The notes: generated by a model not told the origin, from the sequence alone. A stretch of 64,000 nucleotides of DNA from Larkinella soli (GCF_003703975.1 NZ_QTJY01000011.1:1-64000); one strand, 5' to 3'; positions 1 through 8,825 are shown, numbered from the stretch's first letter. Made by a program: numbers and translations.

Positions 1-51
1 AGCCATCAGGACCATCAAGAGGCACAGGAAGGCGATCAGTTGTTGTTTCAT
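1..51 (-). CDS. N-terminus of an exported protein, cut by the window edge
   Basis: Read on the minus strand, an ATG at 51 opens a frame that stays open to base 1 and gives 17 residues: Met-Lys-Gln-Gln followed by a run of Leu, Ile, Ala, Phe, Cys and Met. This is a typical start of a signal peptide or lipoprotein leader (short positive N-terminus, hydrophobic core). The body of the gene lies outside the window, so no function can be given. Its upstream side (52-248) carries the first copy of a 26-bp palindromic repeat. Confidence 0.5.
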   Translation of the reverse strand, partial: MKQQLIAFLCLLMVLMA

Positions 52-83
52 CGGGGGCAAAGGTAGCCATCGGCTATATGGCT

Positions 84-109
84 GTGAAATAGCCCTTTGG
101 GGCTAATTT
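84..109 (+). repeat. 26-bp palindromic repeat, copy 1
   Basis: The unit starts GTGAAATAGCCC and ends GGGGCTAATTT, so TAGCCC and GGGCTA form a small hairpin. Three relatives occur within the next 2.1 kb (1719-1744 in the same orientation, 1806-1830 and 2200-2224 inverted), all between genes. A dispersed hairpin element of this sort may act as a terminator or may be a REP-like mobile repeat; the sequence alone does not decide. Confidence 0.6.
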
Positions 110-248
110 GCCAGGCGGGCAGTCGTGTTTGGGCGGATTTCAACCTGAGTGGGTGGGATAATAATTTCCTAGATTATTTCCGTATGGGCATGAAGGACAG
201 CCCGGAATTACTTCAAAACCCTACTGTCAATAAAATAACAAGGCTGTT

Positions 249-1076
249 CTAGAAACTGACAATCAGGTCGACCAGGGCCTGCGGCCGGGAAAAGAAGGGA
301 GAATGGCTGGTAGGCAGCGTCACGATTTTCCGGGTAGGCACATTTTTAGCCATCTCGGACATATCACCATTCCGGGCTTCCGTACAGAGGATATAATACT
401 TGGGAATGGCCCCGTAAACCGCATCGCTCACCTGAACTGGGGTGGCCAGCGGGGCAATGGGTTGCTTACCTGCATGGGCTTTTGCAAACGCCTGATCCTC
501 AGCTGAACAGTCGTGATACAGAAAGTGATCCACTTTCGCAGGATCCAGTGTAAATGTGGCTCCGGTCGAGTCGAAGATAAAACTGTCGGCAAACGTAGGC
601 TCTCCGGTAGGTGACGGTGGGAAAAGTCTCTCGGCCAGCGAAAGAGCGGATTCTCCATTTTTTGGCAGGAAGGCATCCAGAAAAATCAATTTCTCCACCT
701 TGGCGGTGCCCAGCCGCTCAGCCGCCTGGGCGATGGAAATACCGCCCGAAGAATGCCCTACCAGAATCACCGGGCCGGGCTGGGCATTGGCGACCTTCAC
801 TACCTTTTCCGCGTAATCTTCCAGCGTAACGGCCTCCGGGGGAGTTTTGTCTTCCCCGTGGCCTGGCAGGTCGATGGCTGCAACCCGATGGCCCTGCGCC
901 TGTAAAAGAGGGACGACTTTTTTCCAGACCCAGGCTCCGTCATTAGCGCCATGGACCAGCAAGTAAGTCTTGGGCAAAGCTGCTGGTTTGTGGTCGATTT
1001 CTTCTTTACATGCGATTAGAAAAATAAAGAAAAACAAGATTTCAGTAGCCCAGATAGGCAAACACACAGTTCTCAT
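249..1076 (-). CDS. Alpha/beta-hydrolase lipoprotein (methyl-esterase-like)
   Basis: A 275-residue protein. The hydrophobic leader ends in a lipobox-like Leu-Ile-Ala-Cys (Cys23), so it is probably a lipid-anchored envelope protein. The alpha/beta-hydrolase fold is shown by the oxyanion-loop motif HGAND at 42-46, the nucleophile elbow GHSSG with Ser109, and His258 in a TSHSPFFS context close to the C-terminus. This layout resembles the small plant-type methyl-esterase/hydroxynitrile-lyase subgroup (PF12697). Hydrolysis of a small ester is likely; the substrate is not known. It stands alone, with a gene-poor 1.3 kb upstream. Confidence 0.85.
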   Translation of the reverse strand: MRTVCLPIWATEILFFFIFLIACKEEIDHKPAALPKTYLLVHGANDGAWVWKKVVPLLQAQGHRVAAIDLPGHGEDKTPPEAVTLEDYAEKVVKVANAQPGPVILVGHSSGGISIAQAAERLGTAKVEKLIFLDAFLPKNGESALSLAERLFPPSPTGEPTFADSFIFDSTGATFTLDPAKVDHFLYHDCSAEDQAFAKAHAGKQPIAPLATPVQVSDAVYGAIPKYYILCTEARNGDMSEMAKNVPTRKIVTLPTSHSPFFSRPQALVDLIVSF

Positions 1077-1718
1077 AAAAATGTAACGTTTGTCAATTTA
1101 TTAAATAGATGCTAAGTGTAGACAATGTCCAGAGGGTGCCTGGGTAAGAAATCAGGTTCATTCTTGACAGTTCTAAGAGGTGACTGTTTACCCGCTACTA
1201 CATCAGGCAGAATCTGCTAGGAAACTTCTGCGCCAGAGCGTTCGGAAATCCTTTCAGGTTATTGGTCACCGGATGAATCAGGTGTTTTGTACTCCAAATT
1301 AGACTATGTTCCAGGCTTTCGTCCGGTCAGGTAGTCAGTCCTGCGGGTCTTTAGTCTCTTGGGCGGTTCGTGGACAAAAATCCGAAGTTGTATTATTGCC
1401 TTTCTGGAAAGGCCCGCCTGTTTTTGAAATCATTTGGCTTATTCAATATCAGTTTCGGTCAATTTGGTTTGATGGTTCTGAGTGTGAATTGATCATTGAA
1501 ATTGATTTCCGATTAAAGTTTATCTGAAAGACAATATTGTAACGGCATATTATATACGTAAAAAACCGCTACACGACTGCCTAAAGGATTCTAGTCCGTT
1601 GCTCAATTAATAGGGTACTTACCACACTATGGACATATTGCTGGCGATTAGCTATCGGCTAAGGCTAGATGAATTTGTTGTAGTCAACGCCACAAAAGTA
1701 GACAGCAAAGTACTCCAC

Positions 1719-1744
1719 GTGAAATAGCCCTTTGGAGCTAATTT
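1719..1744 (+). repeat. 26-bp palindromic repeat, copy 2
   Basis: It differs from copy 1 at a single base (GGAGCTA for GGGGCTA) over the full 26 bases, while the flanking sequences share nothing. So the similarity ends sharply at the repeat edges, as expected for a discrete element. Confidence 0.6.
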
Positions 1745-1805
1745 ATCGAGGAAACTGTTGGTATGGGCTGGCCTAAGTTTCGATAGAAGATTTGGTCCTA
1801 ATTTG

Positions 1806-1830
1806 ATTTAACCCCAAAGTGCTATTTCAA
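1806..1830 (-). repeat. 26-bp palindromic repeat, copy 3 (diverged, inverted)
   Basis: On the minus strand it reads TTGAAATAGCACTTTGGGG and then TTAAAT. The AGCCC arm has become AGCAC and GGCTAA has become GGTTAA. It lies only 61 bases beyond copy 2 in the opposite orientation. Confidence 0.45.
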
Positions 1831-2199
1831 GCTCCAGAATCCCTGCCTAATTTTGCCCTATTTTAGTCCAAAAGCAGGCCTTAAACCCTCATTCACCCGT
1901 GACCTTTCCCATAAGGATTTCTATTAACCAGCCGCTTAATGGTATACCCGATCCCGTCTGAGTTACGAATTCCAATAAAGCCTATTTGACTTATCAATCT
2001 CTATCCATATACATGCAACCAATACGTGAATCGCCAGGGCCTACTCTAAGGCCAAGAAACAAATGTAATGTTGCGGAGATGCCGGATTCTCCGATTTCTC
2101 CTGATTTCTTGCTTCCCGTTAAATGAGTGCAGGTCAAAATCAACAAATACCATTATTGATTCTACTGCTGAACCACCATTACCTCTGCCGGCTGACTAA

Positions 2200-2224
2200 A
2201 AATTAGCCCAAAAGGGCTATTTAC
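2200..2224 (-). repeat. 26-bp palindromic repeat, copy 4 (inverted)
   Basis: On the minus strand it reads GTAAATAGCCCTTTTGGGC and then TAATTT, with an intact TAGCCC/GGGCTA hairpin. It lies about 150 bases upstream of the DUF3574 gene. Confidence 0.55.
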
Positions 2225-2373
2225 TTGGGTCTGTTACCCACAATACCTTTGTTGCTGCAACTTCCCAGTGAGACTTAGTTACCGTTTTGCTGAACTCAGT
2301 TATAGGAGGAGATCCAGCTAAAACGCATTGGATCGATCTGCAAATAGGGTTATTCATTAGGTTAATCGGTCTT

Positions 2374-2805
2374 ATGAAATGTTTAAGTCTGGTTAGTATT
2401 CTCCGACTCCTTATAGTAGTCCTTTTGGCAGATTCATGCCATCCAAGAGGTTTACTCCCAACGAATCAGGTACACGCCCACGCGTCTGTGTGGGAGCTGG
2501 ATCGACTATACTTCGGTCGATCTAGGTCAGACGGTAGCCAAGTGTCTGAGCGTGAGTGGCGCTCATTTCTAACCGAAGTGGTTACCCCCCGCTTCCCGGA
2601 CGGATTAACCCTTTGGCGGGCCGAGGGACAGTGGCGGGACTCGACGGGCGCTATTGTGCATGAATGTTCTTATTTGTTGGAACTGGTCCATCCCAACGGA
2701 GCCCACGTTCAACAGAAACTTAAAGAGATTGTAACTGAATATAAACGTCGCTTCCGACAAGAGTCCGTCCTTCGGATTTCGGGTCCGGTTTGGGTGGAAT
2801 TTTAA
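2374..2805 (+). CDS. DUF3574 family lipoprotein
   Basis: I take the ATG at 2374 because the upstream in-frame extension (from 2287) adds non-signal sequence, whereas this start gives a Met-Lys leader, a hydrophobic core and a Cys in an Ala-Asp-Ser-Cys context, an imperfect lipobox. The mature part carries the DUF3574 signature: a YFGRS segment, a Val-Ser-x-x-Glu-Trp helix, VTPRFPDGLT and a G-Q-W-R turn. Proteins of this family are small secreted alpha/beta proteins with no established function. The gene stands alone. About 143 residues. Confidence 0.8.
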   Translation: MKCLSLVSILRLLIVVLLADSCHPRGLLPTNQVHAHASVWELDRLYFGRSRSDGSQVSEREWRSFLTEVVTPRFPDGLTLWRAEGQWRDSTGAIVHECSYLLELVHPNGAHVQQKLKEIVTEYKRRFRQESVLRISGPVWVEF

Positions 2806-3197
2806 TCAGTTTGATTTTTCTTCTTCTTGTCCATGTTAACAGCTCAGTATTTCAACACTGGTTCCTTTGACTGGGCACGAGCGGCCGTAAAGCCCGATAA
2901 AAAAGCTATCAATGCTGGATTTTAGAGGAAACTTTAGTTTGTCTGCAGGCAGCTTCGGTTCTGTTCTTTTCTAGGTGTTAGTCCTGGTTGTCTCTAAGCC
3001 TTTGATGATAGGCGCCATTTGGGAGAAGTCACCTCTGCCAAGCCCAACCTTAATCTACCCAGGCAAGACGTACCTCCCTATCCAACCTGTTTACCAAGGT
3101 ACATTGTAAACAACCTCAGTCGTAGGCGTCTATACTATTATAAAATGTCGCGGCCTAACCGCGCCCCCCATCATTCCCTTCAACAAACTAATATTTT
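2806..3197. other. Intergenic stretch upstream of the peptidase gene
   Basis: It holds no supported gene. Short open frames run through it, one overlapping the start of the peptidase gene, but none has a recognisable product or codon pattern. The promoter of the peptidase gene is expected near 3130-3190, where an AT-rich run lies, but no clean -7 TAnnTTTG box is visible. Confidence 0.4.
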
Positions 3198-5447
3198 ATG
3201 TTTTCACAAATCATTCGGGTAACCGCCATTCAAATAATTGCCGTAGCAAGCCTGACGTTCGTTGCGCATGCCCAGCCACGCGCTCTGCCCCTGGCCCCCA
3301 TCCGGCCAGTAGTTGATGACTACTTCGGCACCAAAATCGCCGATCCCTACCGCTGGATGGAGGATATGAACAATCCGGAATTACTCAGCTGGATGAAAAC
3401 GCAGGATGCCTATACTCGCACCGTGCTGAATGAAATTCCCGGCCGGCAAGGAGTCATGAAACGGCTTACAGAACTCACCAATGCCCCTTCCGCCCGCGTG
3501 AGCAGCGTCCGCCGGCTACCGGGAAATCAATATGTCTATCTAAAGACAAACGTCAATGAAAATATTGCCTCATTGTATATTCGGAAGGGCCTGAAAGGGA
3601 AAGAAATCCGGCTGGTCGATCCACAGGCGCTCACCCCAGCGAATGGTCAACCCCTTGCCATTCGCTTCTTCCAACCTTCATGGGACGGTAAACTTATCGC
3701 GGTTGGTTTAGAACCTGGCGGGTCGGAAAATTTAACCTACATAAATATATACGATGTAGTGACGGGCCGTAAGATGAATGAAACTATTGAACGGATAACT
3801 CACGGTGAAATTGCCTGGCTATCCGATAACCGATCCTTTTTTTACACTCGTCGGCAACAGCTTTCTCCTAACGCATCAAAAACTGAGTTGTATCAAAAAT
3901 CTCTGGTGCACCGGCACATCGTCGGTACATCGCCTGACAAGGATCAGGTGGTGTTCGGTTACGGCGTTGATGCAGCCATTGACGTTGTGCCAACCTGGTT
4001 TCCCCGGATACAAACCTTTGCCCAGTCCCCTTACGTGCTGGCAAGGGTCGAAACCGGCGTTGGAGGTGGCCAGGCGATTTATCTCGCCCAGTTGCCTAAA
4101 AGCGACCAAGCGATGCATAAAATAGGGCGATTGGCATGGCGCAAAATCTGTTCGGCGGCCGAACAGATCACCGATGCGGCTATTAATGGTAACGATCTCT
4201 ACTTGGTCACACACCTGAATACGCCCCGCTATAAGGTGATTCGTACTAACATCCATAGTCCTAATGTGGCAACTGCCACGGTGGTCGTTCCACCTGGTGA
4301 CGCGGTCATTGGGAGTAGTAACATGGCCGGAGCAGACGCGTTGCATATTGCGGAAGACGCTTTATACGTCCAACAGCTGAACGGCGGCTTAGGCCAGATT
4401 CAGCGGATCCCTTTTCAAAAAAACGAAAAATCATCCATTGTGAAACTGCCTTTCGATGGAACCTTAACTGAAGTGCAGGCGGATTCGCGGGTATCAGGAT
4501 TGTTGTTCTCCCTGGCCTCGTGGACGAAAGCACCCCGGTTCTTTGCCTGGAGCTCTGCTCTACGCCGTAGCGATGACCTGGGACTACAGCCAAGGGGTCC
4601 ATATGATGAATTAAACAATGCCGAGGTCCGGGAAGTAATGGTAAAAAGCGCAGACGGGACGGCCATCCCACTATCAATTATTTATAAAAAGGGCATAAAA
4701 CTCGACGGCACCAACCCAACCTGGCTCAACGGATACGGAGCCTATGGAATACCGACGTTGCCTAATAACAATCCGGTAATTACAGCCTGGGTGGAGCACG
4801 GAGGGATCTACGCTGTAGCCCACGTTCGAGGAGGTGGTGAGTTCGGTGACGAGTGGCATCAAGGAGGCTTCCAAGCCACGAAGCCGAATACCTGGCTTGA
4901 CTTTATTGCCTGCGCCGAGTTCCTGATTAAGCAGCGCTATACCTCATCCAGACACCTGGGTGGCTCCGGAATCAGCGCAGGTGGTATTTTAATAGGCCGT
5001 GCTATTACTGAACGTCCGGACTTATTTCGGGCCGTTGGCATTGTCGTGGGTCTCAGTGACATGCTTCGTTTTGAAACTACCGCCAACGGCGTACCAAATA
5101 TTCCCGAATTTGGGAGTGTAAAAACGCGAGAAGGGTTCCGAACACTGCATCAAATGAGTGCTTATCATCATGTAAAAGATAGTACCCATTATCCGGCGGT
5201 ATTACTCGCTACGGGCATCAATGACCCACGTGTAGACCCGTGGATGACGGCTAAAATGGCGGCCCGTTTGCAGGCCGCTACCATCAGTGGCCGCCCGGTG
5301 ATACTCCGGGTTGACTACCAGAACGGTCATGGACCCGGGGTGACGAAACGGCAGCGCATCGAAACTTACGCTGATGGCATTGCGTTTCTGTTCTGGCAGT
5401 TAGGCCATGTAACGTTTCAACCACCGTGGCCGGGCTGTCAAGATTAA
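3198..5447 (+). CDS. Secreted prolyl oligopeptidase family protein (S9A)
   Basis: A 749-residue serine peptidase of family S9. A signal peptide ending near Ala-His-Ala-Gln (residues 22-26) sends it to the periplasm. The family's N-terminal motif DYFGTKIADPYRWMED follows at about 39-54, then the beta-propeller domain, then the alpha/beta-hydrolase domain. The likely triad is Ser593 (in GISAGG), Asp676 (in NDPRV) and His711 (in NGHGPG). Such enzymes cut short proline-containing peptides. The length is normal for the family. It stands alone; the IS630 element lies just downstream, about 50 bases beyond the stop, and does not disrupt it. Confidence 0.92.
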   Translation: MFSQIIRVTAIQIIAVASLTFVAHAQPRALPLAPIRPVVDDYFGTKIADPYRWMEDMNNPELLSWMKTQDAYTRTVLNEIPGRQGVMKRLTELTNAPSARVSSVRRLPGNQYVYLKTNVNENIASLYIRKGLKGKEIRLVDPQALTPANGQPLAIRFFQPSWDGKLIAVGLEPGGSENLTYINIYDVVTGRKMNETIERITHGEIAWLSDNRSFFYTRRQQLSPNASKTELYQKSLVHRHIVGTSPDKDQVVFGYGVDAAIDVVPTWFPRIQTFAQSPYVLARVETGVGGGQAIYLAQLPKSDQAMHKIGRLAWRKICSAAEQITDAAINGNDLYLVTHLNTPRYKVIRTNIHSPNVATATVVVPPGDAVIGSSNMAGADALHIAEDALYVQQLNGGLGQIQRIPFQKNEKSSIVKLPFDGTLTEVQADSRVSGLLFSLASWTKAPRFFAWSSALRRSDDLGLQPRGPYDELNNAEVREVMVKSADGTAIPLSIIYKKGIKLDGTNPTWLNGYGAYGIPTLPNNNPVITAWVEHGGIYAVAHVRGGGEFGDEWHQGGFQATKPNTWLDFIACAEFLIKQRYTSSRHLGGSGISAGGILIGRAITERPDLFRAVGIVVGLSDMLRFETTANGVPNIPEFGSVKTREGFRTLHQMSAYHHVKDSTHYPAVLLATGINDPRVDPWMTAKMAARLQAATISGRPVILRVDYQNGHGPGVTKRQRIETYADGIAFLFWQLGHVTFQPPWPGCQD

Positions 5448-5585
5448 TTCGTATGTGTATGTATTTAGCCACTGTTTTACTGCGATACCTTAAAAAATAC
5501 TGCTAGTAGAACGTAATAAAGAATAATTAATCAAATTGAGTATTTTGGGCGAAAAAAGAGATGGCTCGCCCAGTTACTCTCCGAA

Positions 5586-5996
5586 TTGGTTCGAAAAGGC
5601 GTCTGCTCGGCTCGCTCGCTGAAGCGAGCCATGGTTCTACTCAAATTCGCGGAAGGCTTTAGCGGCTATGACATCGCCGAGCACCTGGACATGTGTCTGC
5701 CGACAGTTTATCAGATCCGAACCCGTTACCAGCAAGCAGGCTTGCAGGCAGCCTTGGGTGAAAAGCCCCGCCCCGATATTAAGCCTAAGTTCGATGGCGC
5801 CATTTCCGCTAAAATCACGGCTCTGGCGTGTAGTCAGGCTCCCCAAGGCTATAGCCGCTGGAGCCTGCGGCTGCTGGCGGATAAAGCCGTTGAACTGGGC
5901 CTGGTCGAGGCAATTTCCCATGACTCCATTAAGCGCATCCTGAAAAAAACAAACTCCAACCGCACCGCAAACAGCAATGGTGCATCGGCCAAATGA
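5586..5996 (+). CDS. IS630 transposase, N-terminal frame (helix-turn-helix)
   Basis: 136 residues with the DNA-binding half of an IS630 transposase: a helix-turn-helix region reading YDIAEHLDMCLPTVYQIRTR at about 28-47, then a second helical segment and an ILKK end. The A7 run at 5943-5949 allows a -1 shift that continues as Asn-Lys-Leu-Gln-Pro-His-Arg-Lys-Gln-Gln-Trp-Cys-Ile into the catalytic frame; without the shift the frame stops 16 codons later. The annotated start is a TTG. An ATG at 5561 in another frame gives a MARPVTL beginning, which looks like the usual family start, so the N-terminus may have suffered a small deletion near 5580. Confidence 0.8.
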   Translation: MVRKGVCSARSLKRAMVLLKFAEGFSGYDIAEHLDMCLPTVYQIRTRYQQAGLQAALGEKPRPDIKPKFDGAISAKITALACSQAPQGYSRWSLRLLADKAVELGLVEAISHDSIKRILKKTNSNRTANSNGASAK

Positions 5997-6646
5997 ATGG
6001 GCAGTACCTAGCTCGCATGGAGGCCATTCTAGACCTCTACGAGCAACCCTATGATGAACAGTACCCCGTCGTGTGCTTTGATGAACGCCCCTGCGTATTA
6101 CACAGCGAGGCGGTAGCGCCTTTGCCTATGAAGGCCAATCAGCCTCTACGAGAGGATAGTTGGTATGTACGCAACGGGACGGCTTGCCTACTGGCGGCCT
6201 TCGAGCCTTTGCAGGGCTATCGCTTAATCGAAGTGACTACCAACCGCACCAAAGCCGACTACTGCCGCTTTATGCAGCAACTGGCCGAGCGTTATCCCAA
6301 AGCCAAGAAAATCCGGTTGGTCCAGGATAACTTAAATACTCACTCAACTTCATCGTTTTACGAGCACTTACCGGCTCCAGAAGCACGGCAGTTAGCGCAG
6401 CGCTTCGACATTTATTACACGCCCAAGAAGGCTTCTTGGTTGAATATGATTGAGTTGGAGTTCTCGGTGCTAGTACGCCAATGTTTGCAACGGCGGATTG
6501 CCGACATCGAAACCTTGAGGGCCGAGATCAATCAGCTAGTCAAGGAACGGAATCAGGCCCGGGCGACGGTCCAATGGCAGTTCACCAACGCTCATGCCCG
6601 CGAGAAGCTTAAAAGGCATTACCAGGATGTTTATGAAAAGAATTAG
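5993..6646 (+). CDS. IS630 transposase, catalytic DDE frame
   Basis: 217 residues with the DDE catalytic domain: first Asp in VVCFDE, second Asp in LVQDNLNTHS, and Glu in WLNMIELEFSVL. The nominal ATG overlaps the stop of the upstream frame (ATGA), but family resemblance begins further upstream in this frame (LKKNKLQPHRKQQWCIGQ), so the active product is most likely the frameshift fusion made at the A7 run. The stop codon ends one base before the right inverted repeat. The catalytic residues look intact, so the element may be active. Confidence 0.85.
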   Translation: MNGQYLARMEAILDLYEQPYDEQYPVVCFDERPCVLHSEAVAPLPMKANQPLREDSWYVRNGTACLLAAFEPLQGYRLIEVTTNRTKADYCRFMQQLAERYPKAKKIRLVQDNLNTHSTSSFYEHLPAPEARQLAQRFDIYYTPKKASWLNMIELEFSVLVRQCLQRRIADIETLRAEINQLVKERNQARATVQWQFTNAHAREKLKRHYQDVYEKN

Positions 6647-6662
6647 TATTACGTAGTACTAG

Positions 6663-6968
6663 GGTTTATACGCAGGTGTGCAAAAGTTAAAAAAAAAATA
6701 GACTGCGCATAGGTTAAAAGTTGATGAGCCAATGGCCCTGCCCTGTCCGATGGGGTTGATCAGAGTTATTTCGTCAGGCGTGGAGTGGTCGGGCCGGGAC
6801 CATTGCCTCATTATTGAAGATGCTTTTGTTTTCCTGCCCATCTTTTCGTTACATTTAGTATGCACCTCTAACGCTGCGGGCTACTATCCCTTTTCGCTTC
6901 CCTGAACCGGCCCGATATTCCAACAATTGCTTCTGCCTCCATTCCCTGTTGCCTGTACCCTTGATCTC
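6663..6968. other. Intergenic stretch between the IS and a response regulator
   Basis: No gene supported. A run of ten A residues lies at about 6690. The short minus-strand frame at 6659-6865 runs into the right end of the IS and has no signal or motif, so I treat it as chance. Confidence 0.4.
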
Positions 6969-7406
6969 ATGATTTTCCCTTTTAGATTAAATTCCAGCCA
7001 AACTGGCTGGCAGATGCTTGTGATTGAAGATAACCCGGAGCAGTGGTGGCTGATCCAGAAAGCCCTTGAGAGTTGTCTGCCCGGGGTGGAGCCGGTCTGG
7101 TTCTCCAACCAGCATACCACCAAAGCTTATCTGGAAGAGTGTGCCGTCCGTGGCCGTTATCCTCACCTGATCCTGCTGGATCTGTATCTGCCGGACCGGG
7201 AAGTTGGCCTGGCGATGCTGCAGCGGATCCGGCAGGGGTCTTCCGCTCTCCGAAAAGTCCCCATCCTGGTGCTGAGCCATTCGAATCGAATGGAAGATAT
7301 CACCGAAGCGTATACCTTGGGGGCCAACGCCTATATGGTTAAGCCGCTGAATGAGCAAGAGTGGAGTGCCCACTTTCAGACCGTAACGGAGTACTGGAGC
7401 CAATAG
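6969..7406 (+). CDS. Single-domain response regulator (CheY-like)
   Basis: 145 residues from the ATG at 6969; the frame opens at 6927, but the extra residues are not part of the fold. It is a receiver domain only: acidic pair in MLVIEDN (Glu20, Asp21), phospho-acceptor Asp71 in LLDLYLPD, Ser in VLSHS and Lys125 in MVKPL. Such stand-alone receivers in Bacteroidota are usually targets of hybrid or bacteriophytochrome-type kinases; no kinase is next to it. It faces a second receiver gene (7499-7888) across a shared terminator, and a decayed relative lies at about 19.7-20.0 kb. Confidence 0.88.
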   Translation: MIFPFRLNSSQTGWQMLVIEDNPEQWWLIQKALESCLPGVEPVWFSNQHTTKAYLEECAVRGRYPHLILLDLYLPDREVGLAMLQRIRQGSSALRKVPILVLSHSNRMEDITEAYTLGANAYMVKPLNEQEWSAHFQTVTEYWSQ

Positions 7407-7479
7407 GGAGCATTCCCGGGGTCGATCCCGGTCAGAGCCGCTAAAGAATTTGTACAGCAGCAAAAAGCGCTCGGTCGGG

Positions 7480-7498
7480 ATCAGGACATTTTCCTGAT
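7480..7498. terminator. Bidirectional terminator between two response regulators
   Basis: The sequence ATCAGGA-cattt-TCCTGAT forms a 7-bp stem with a 5-base loop, exactly between the convergent genes ending at 7406 and 7499. Confidence 0.6.
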
Positions 7499-7888
7499 TT
7501 ATAAAAGATATAAGGCCCGAAAACCGCGGATCAGCGCAAAATATTCCTCTAGACCGTCAGGCTTGAGCTGGAAGGCCTCGACCCCAGCTTCCAGATAGGT
7601 CTCCCGATGCTCTTCCGTCCCGGAAAGGATGACCACGGGAATCTGCTTCAAACGCTCCTCCTGTTTAATCCGCCGCACCAGTTCCAGCGTCGTCTCTCCC
7701 CGCATGCGCACATCCACTACCAGCAGGCGAGGCAGCGGCTCTGCCTGCTCCAGGTAGGACCAGGCCGCCGGCTGCTGATCAATACAGGTGACCGCTACCG
7801 CCGGCCACTCCTGGCCGGCCAGGATTTTGAACAGCTCACACTCCTCGGGGTCATCATCAATCATCACCACTTCACTCAGCTGACTCAT
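7499..7888 (-). CDS. Single-domain response regulator (CheY-like)
   Basis: 129 residues, receiver domain only: acidic triplet in VVMIDDD (11-13), phospho-acceptor Asp59 in LLVVDVRM, Ser89 in VILSGT and Lys109 in QLKPDG. It is only distantly related to the regulator at 6969-7406, so this is not a recent duplication. There is no output domain, so the output must be through protein contact. A cognate kinase is not visible nearby. The neighbour on the same strand upstream is the 85-residue unknown protein starting at 8260, 114 bases away. Confidence 0.88.
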   Translation of the reverse strand: MSQLSEVVMIDDDPEECELFKILAGQEWPAVAVTCIDQQPAAWSYLEQAEPLPRLLVVDVRMRGETTLELVRRIKQEERLKQIPVVILSGTEEHRETYLEAGVEAFQLKPDGLEEYFALIRGFRALYLL

Positions 7889-8002
7889 AAACCTCTATCT
7901 ACATAATCTTCTTTTCTGACCGGTAAATTCTGAAAAAAAGTGTAGATCCTCCTCAAATCTTACGAAATGGTAAGCCGGCACTTACTCTTACCATGGTAAG
8001 AG

Positions 8003-8260
8003 TTATTCGGCAGGCTCCTCGCCGAACTCCTCCAGAAACATTTCGATTACCTCTTGCATCACGCTGTCTTCAATTCCCGTATCGGTGTTATAAAGCGCTT
8101 TTTCACCGTCATTGTAAACCCAATAGGATACAAAGGATTGACCCATGGTCCACAGGCTGATTCGGTAACAGTCTTTATGAAGGTGGAAGACCCCGGTTTC
8201 CATACCCAGTAGGTGGGCCAGCTCGGTAGCCTGTTCATCGGATAGAGCTCGAAGTTTCAT
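8003..8260 (-). CDS. Small hypothetical protein (85 aa)
   Basis: I do not recognise the family. It has 85 residues, is acidic, without signal peptide or membrane segment, and ends in a Glu-rich helix (MFLEEFGEEPAE). It starts MKLRALSDEQATELAHLLGM, a helical beginning, followed by an alternating beta-like middle (FVSYWVYNDG). A terminator-like hairpin lies just upstream at 8293-8326. Codon use resembles real genes, and an ATG with a plausible spacing is present. It may be cotranscribed with the response regulator downstream (114-base gap). Confidence 0.65.
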   Translation of the reverse strand: MKLRALSDEQATELAHLLGMETGVFHLHKDCYRISLWTMGQSFVSYWVYNDGEKALYNTDTGIEDSVMQEVIEMFLEEFGEEPAE

Positions 8261-8292
8261 CCTTCAAAAATGGAAGCTGACTGTCAGAAAAC

Positions 8293-8326
8293 AAAAAGCC
8301 AACCTTCAATCGAAGACCGGCTTTTT
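8293..8326. terminator. Bidirectional terminator hairpin
   Basis: AAAAAGCC and GGCTTTTT form the outer arms, with CTTC/GAAG pairing inside, giving a structure with A and T tracts on both sides. A diverged second copy of the whole 40-base segment lies about 140 bases downstream. Confidence 0.65.
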
Positions 8327-8736
8327 AAATTTGGCAGATAGGTACTCCACCAATGTAGGAATAGATAGAGAACCGTTAACGGCTCATGGTGGCTACTAAG
8401 ATGAGTAAAAGGACCAGTCCTCTTGTCACCACAAAAAAACCAGGTTCCATCGGCGCCCGGCTTTCCAAATCTTCAAGTGTATGGTAACATCTTGTTATAT
8501 AAGAACGTAATGAAACCATTACCCCTTTTTTAGCCTACCTTCTTAATCGAACGGCCCATAAGAGAGCCGGACCTCCGCGTCACTCGGACGGTATGCTGCG
8601 GTGGCTTTGTTTCCACAATCGCTTCGGCGACCGTCCGCGGCTATAGTTCGACGGGTTTTGTTTAGCTGGAACGTTTCACAAACTTTCAATCATATATAAA
8701 GTTTATCAGACAGATTTTGATTGTAAGGGTTACAGG

Positions 8737-8756
8737 CCCGGCCGCATTGCGCCGGG
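8737..8756 (+). terminator. Hairpin followed by TTTTGTCTT
   Basis: CCCGGC and GCCGGG pair over 6 bp around an 8-base loop, followed by TTTTG. No gene ends here, so the transcript that it would terminate is unknown. Confidence 0.5.
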
Positions 8757-8825
8757 TTTTGTCTTAGCGGTGACCCTGAGCCAAGCGTTTCGTCTATAGA
8801 AAGAGTGCTACAGTAATCATCAGAC

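Larger units (their letters stand above)
1077..2373. other. Gene-poor 1.3-kb AT-rich stretch
   Basis: I see no convincing gene here. The open frames are short and lack family resemblance. Three copies of the 26-bp palindromic repeat lie in it (1719-1744, 1806-1830, 2200-2224). On the minus strand at about 1191-1320 a short frame of some 40 codons between stops has protein-like composition, possibly a gene remnant, but it matches nothing I recognise. Confidence 0.5.
5500..6665 (+). mobile_element. IS630-type insertion sequence with terminal inverted repeats
   Basis: Terminal inverted repeats are visible at 5503-5518 (CTAGTAGAACGTAATA) and 6647-6662 (TATTACGTAGTACTAG), matching at 14 of 16 positions. 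They closely bracket two overlapping frames encoding an IS630-type DDE transposase. The family inserts at TA; TA dinucleotides lie at 5498-5499 and at 6667-6670, but the outermost bases of the ends do not align perfectly, so the exact borders are uncertain by a few bases. A 16-nt stem-loop with 8-bp arms (5609-5616 with 5623-5630) lies at the 5' end of the transposase. Confidence 0.85.

Noticed and set aside
6659..6865. 68-codon minus-strand frame behind the IS
   Set aside because: It overlaps the right inverted repeat of the IS and has no start signal or similarity.
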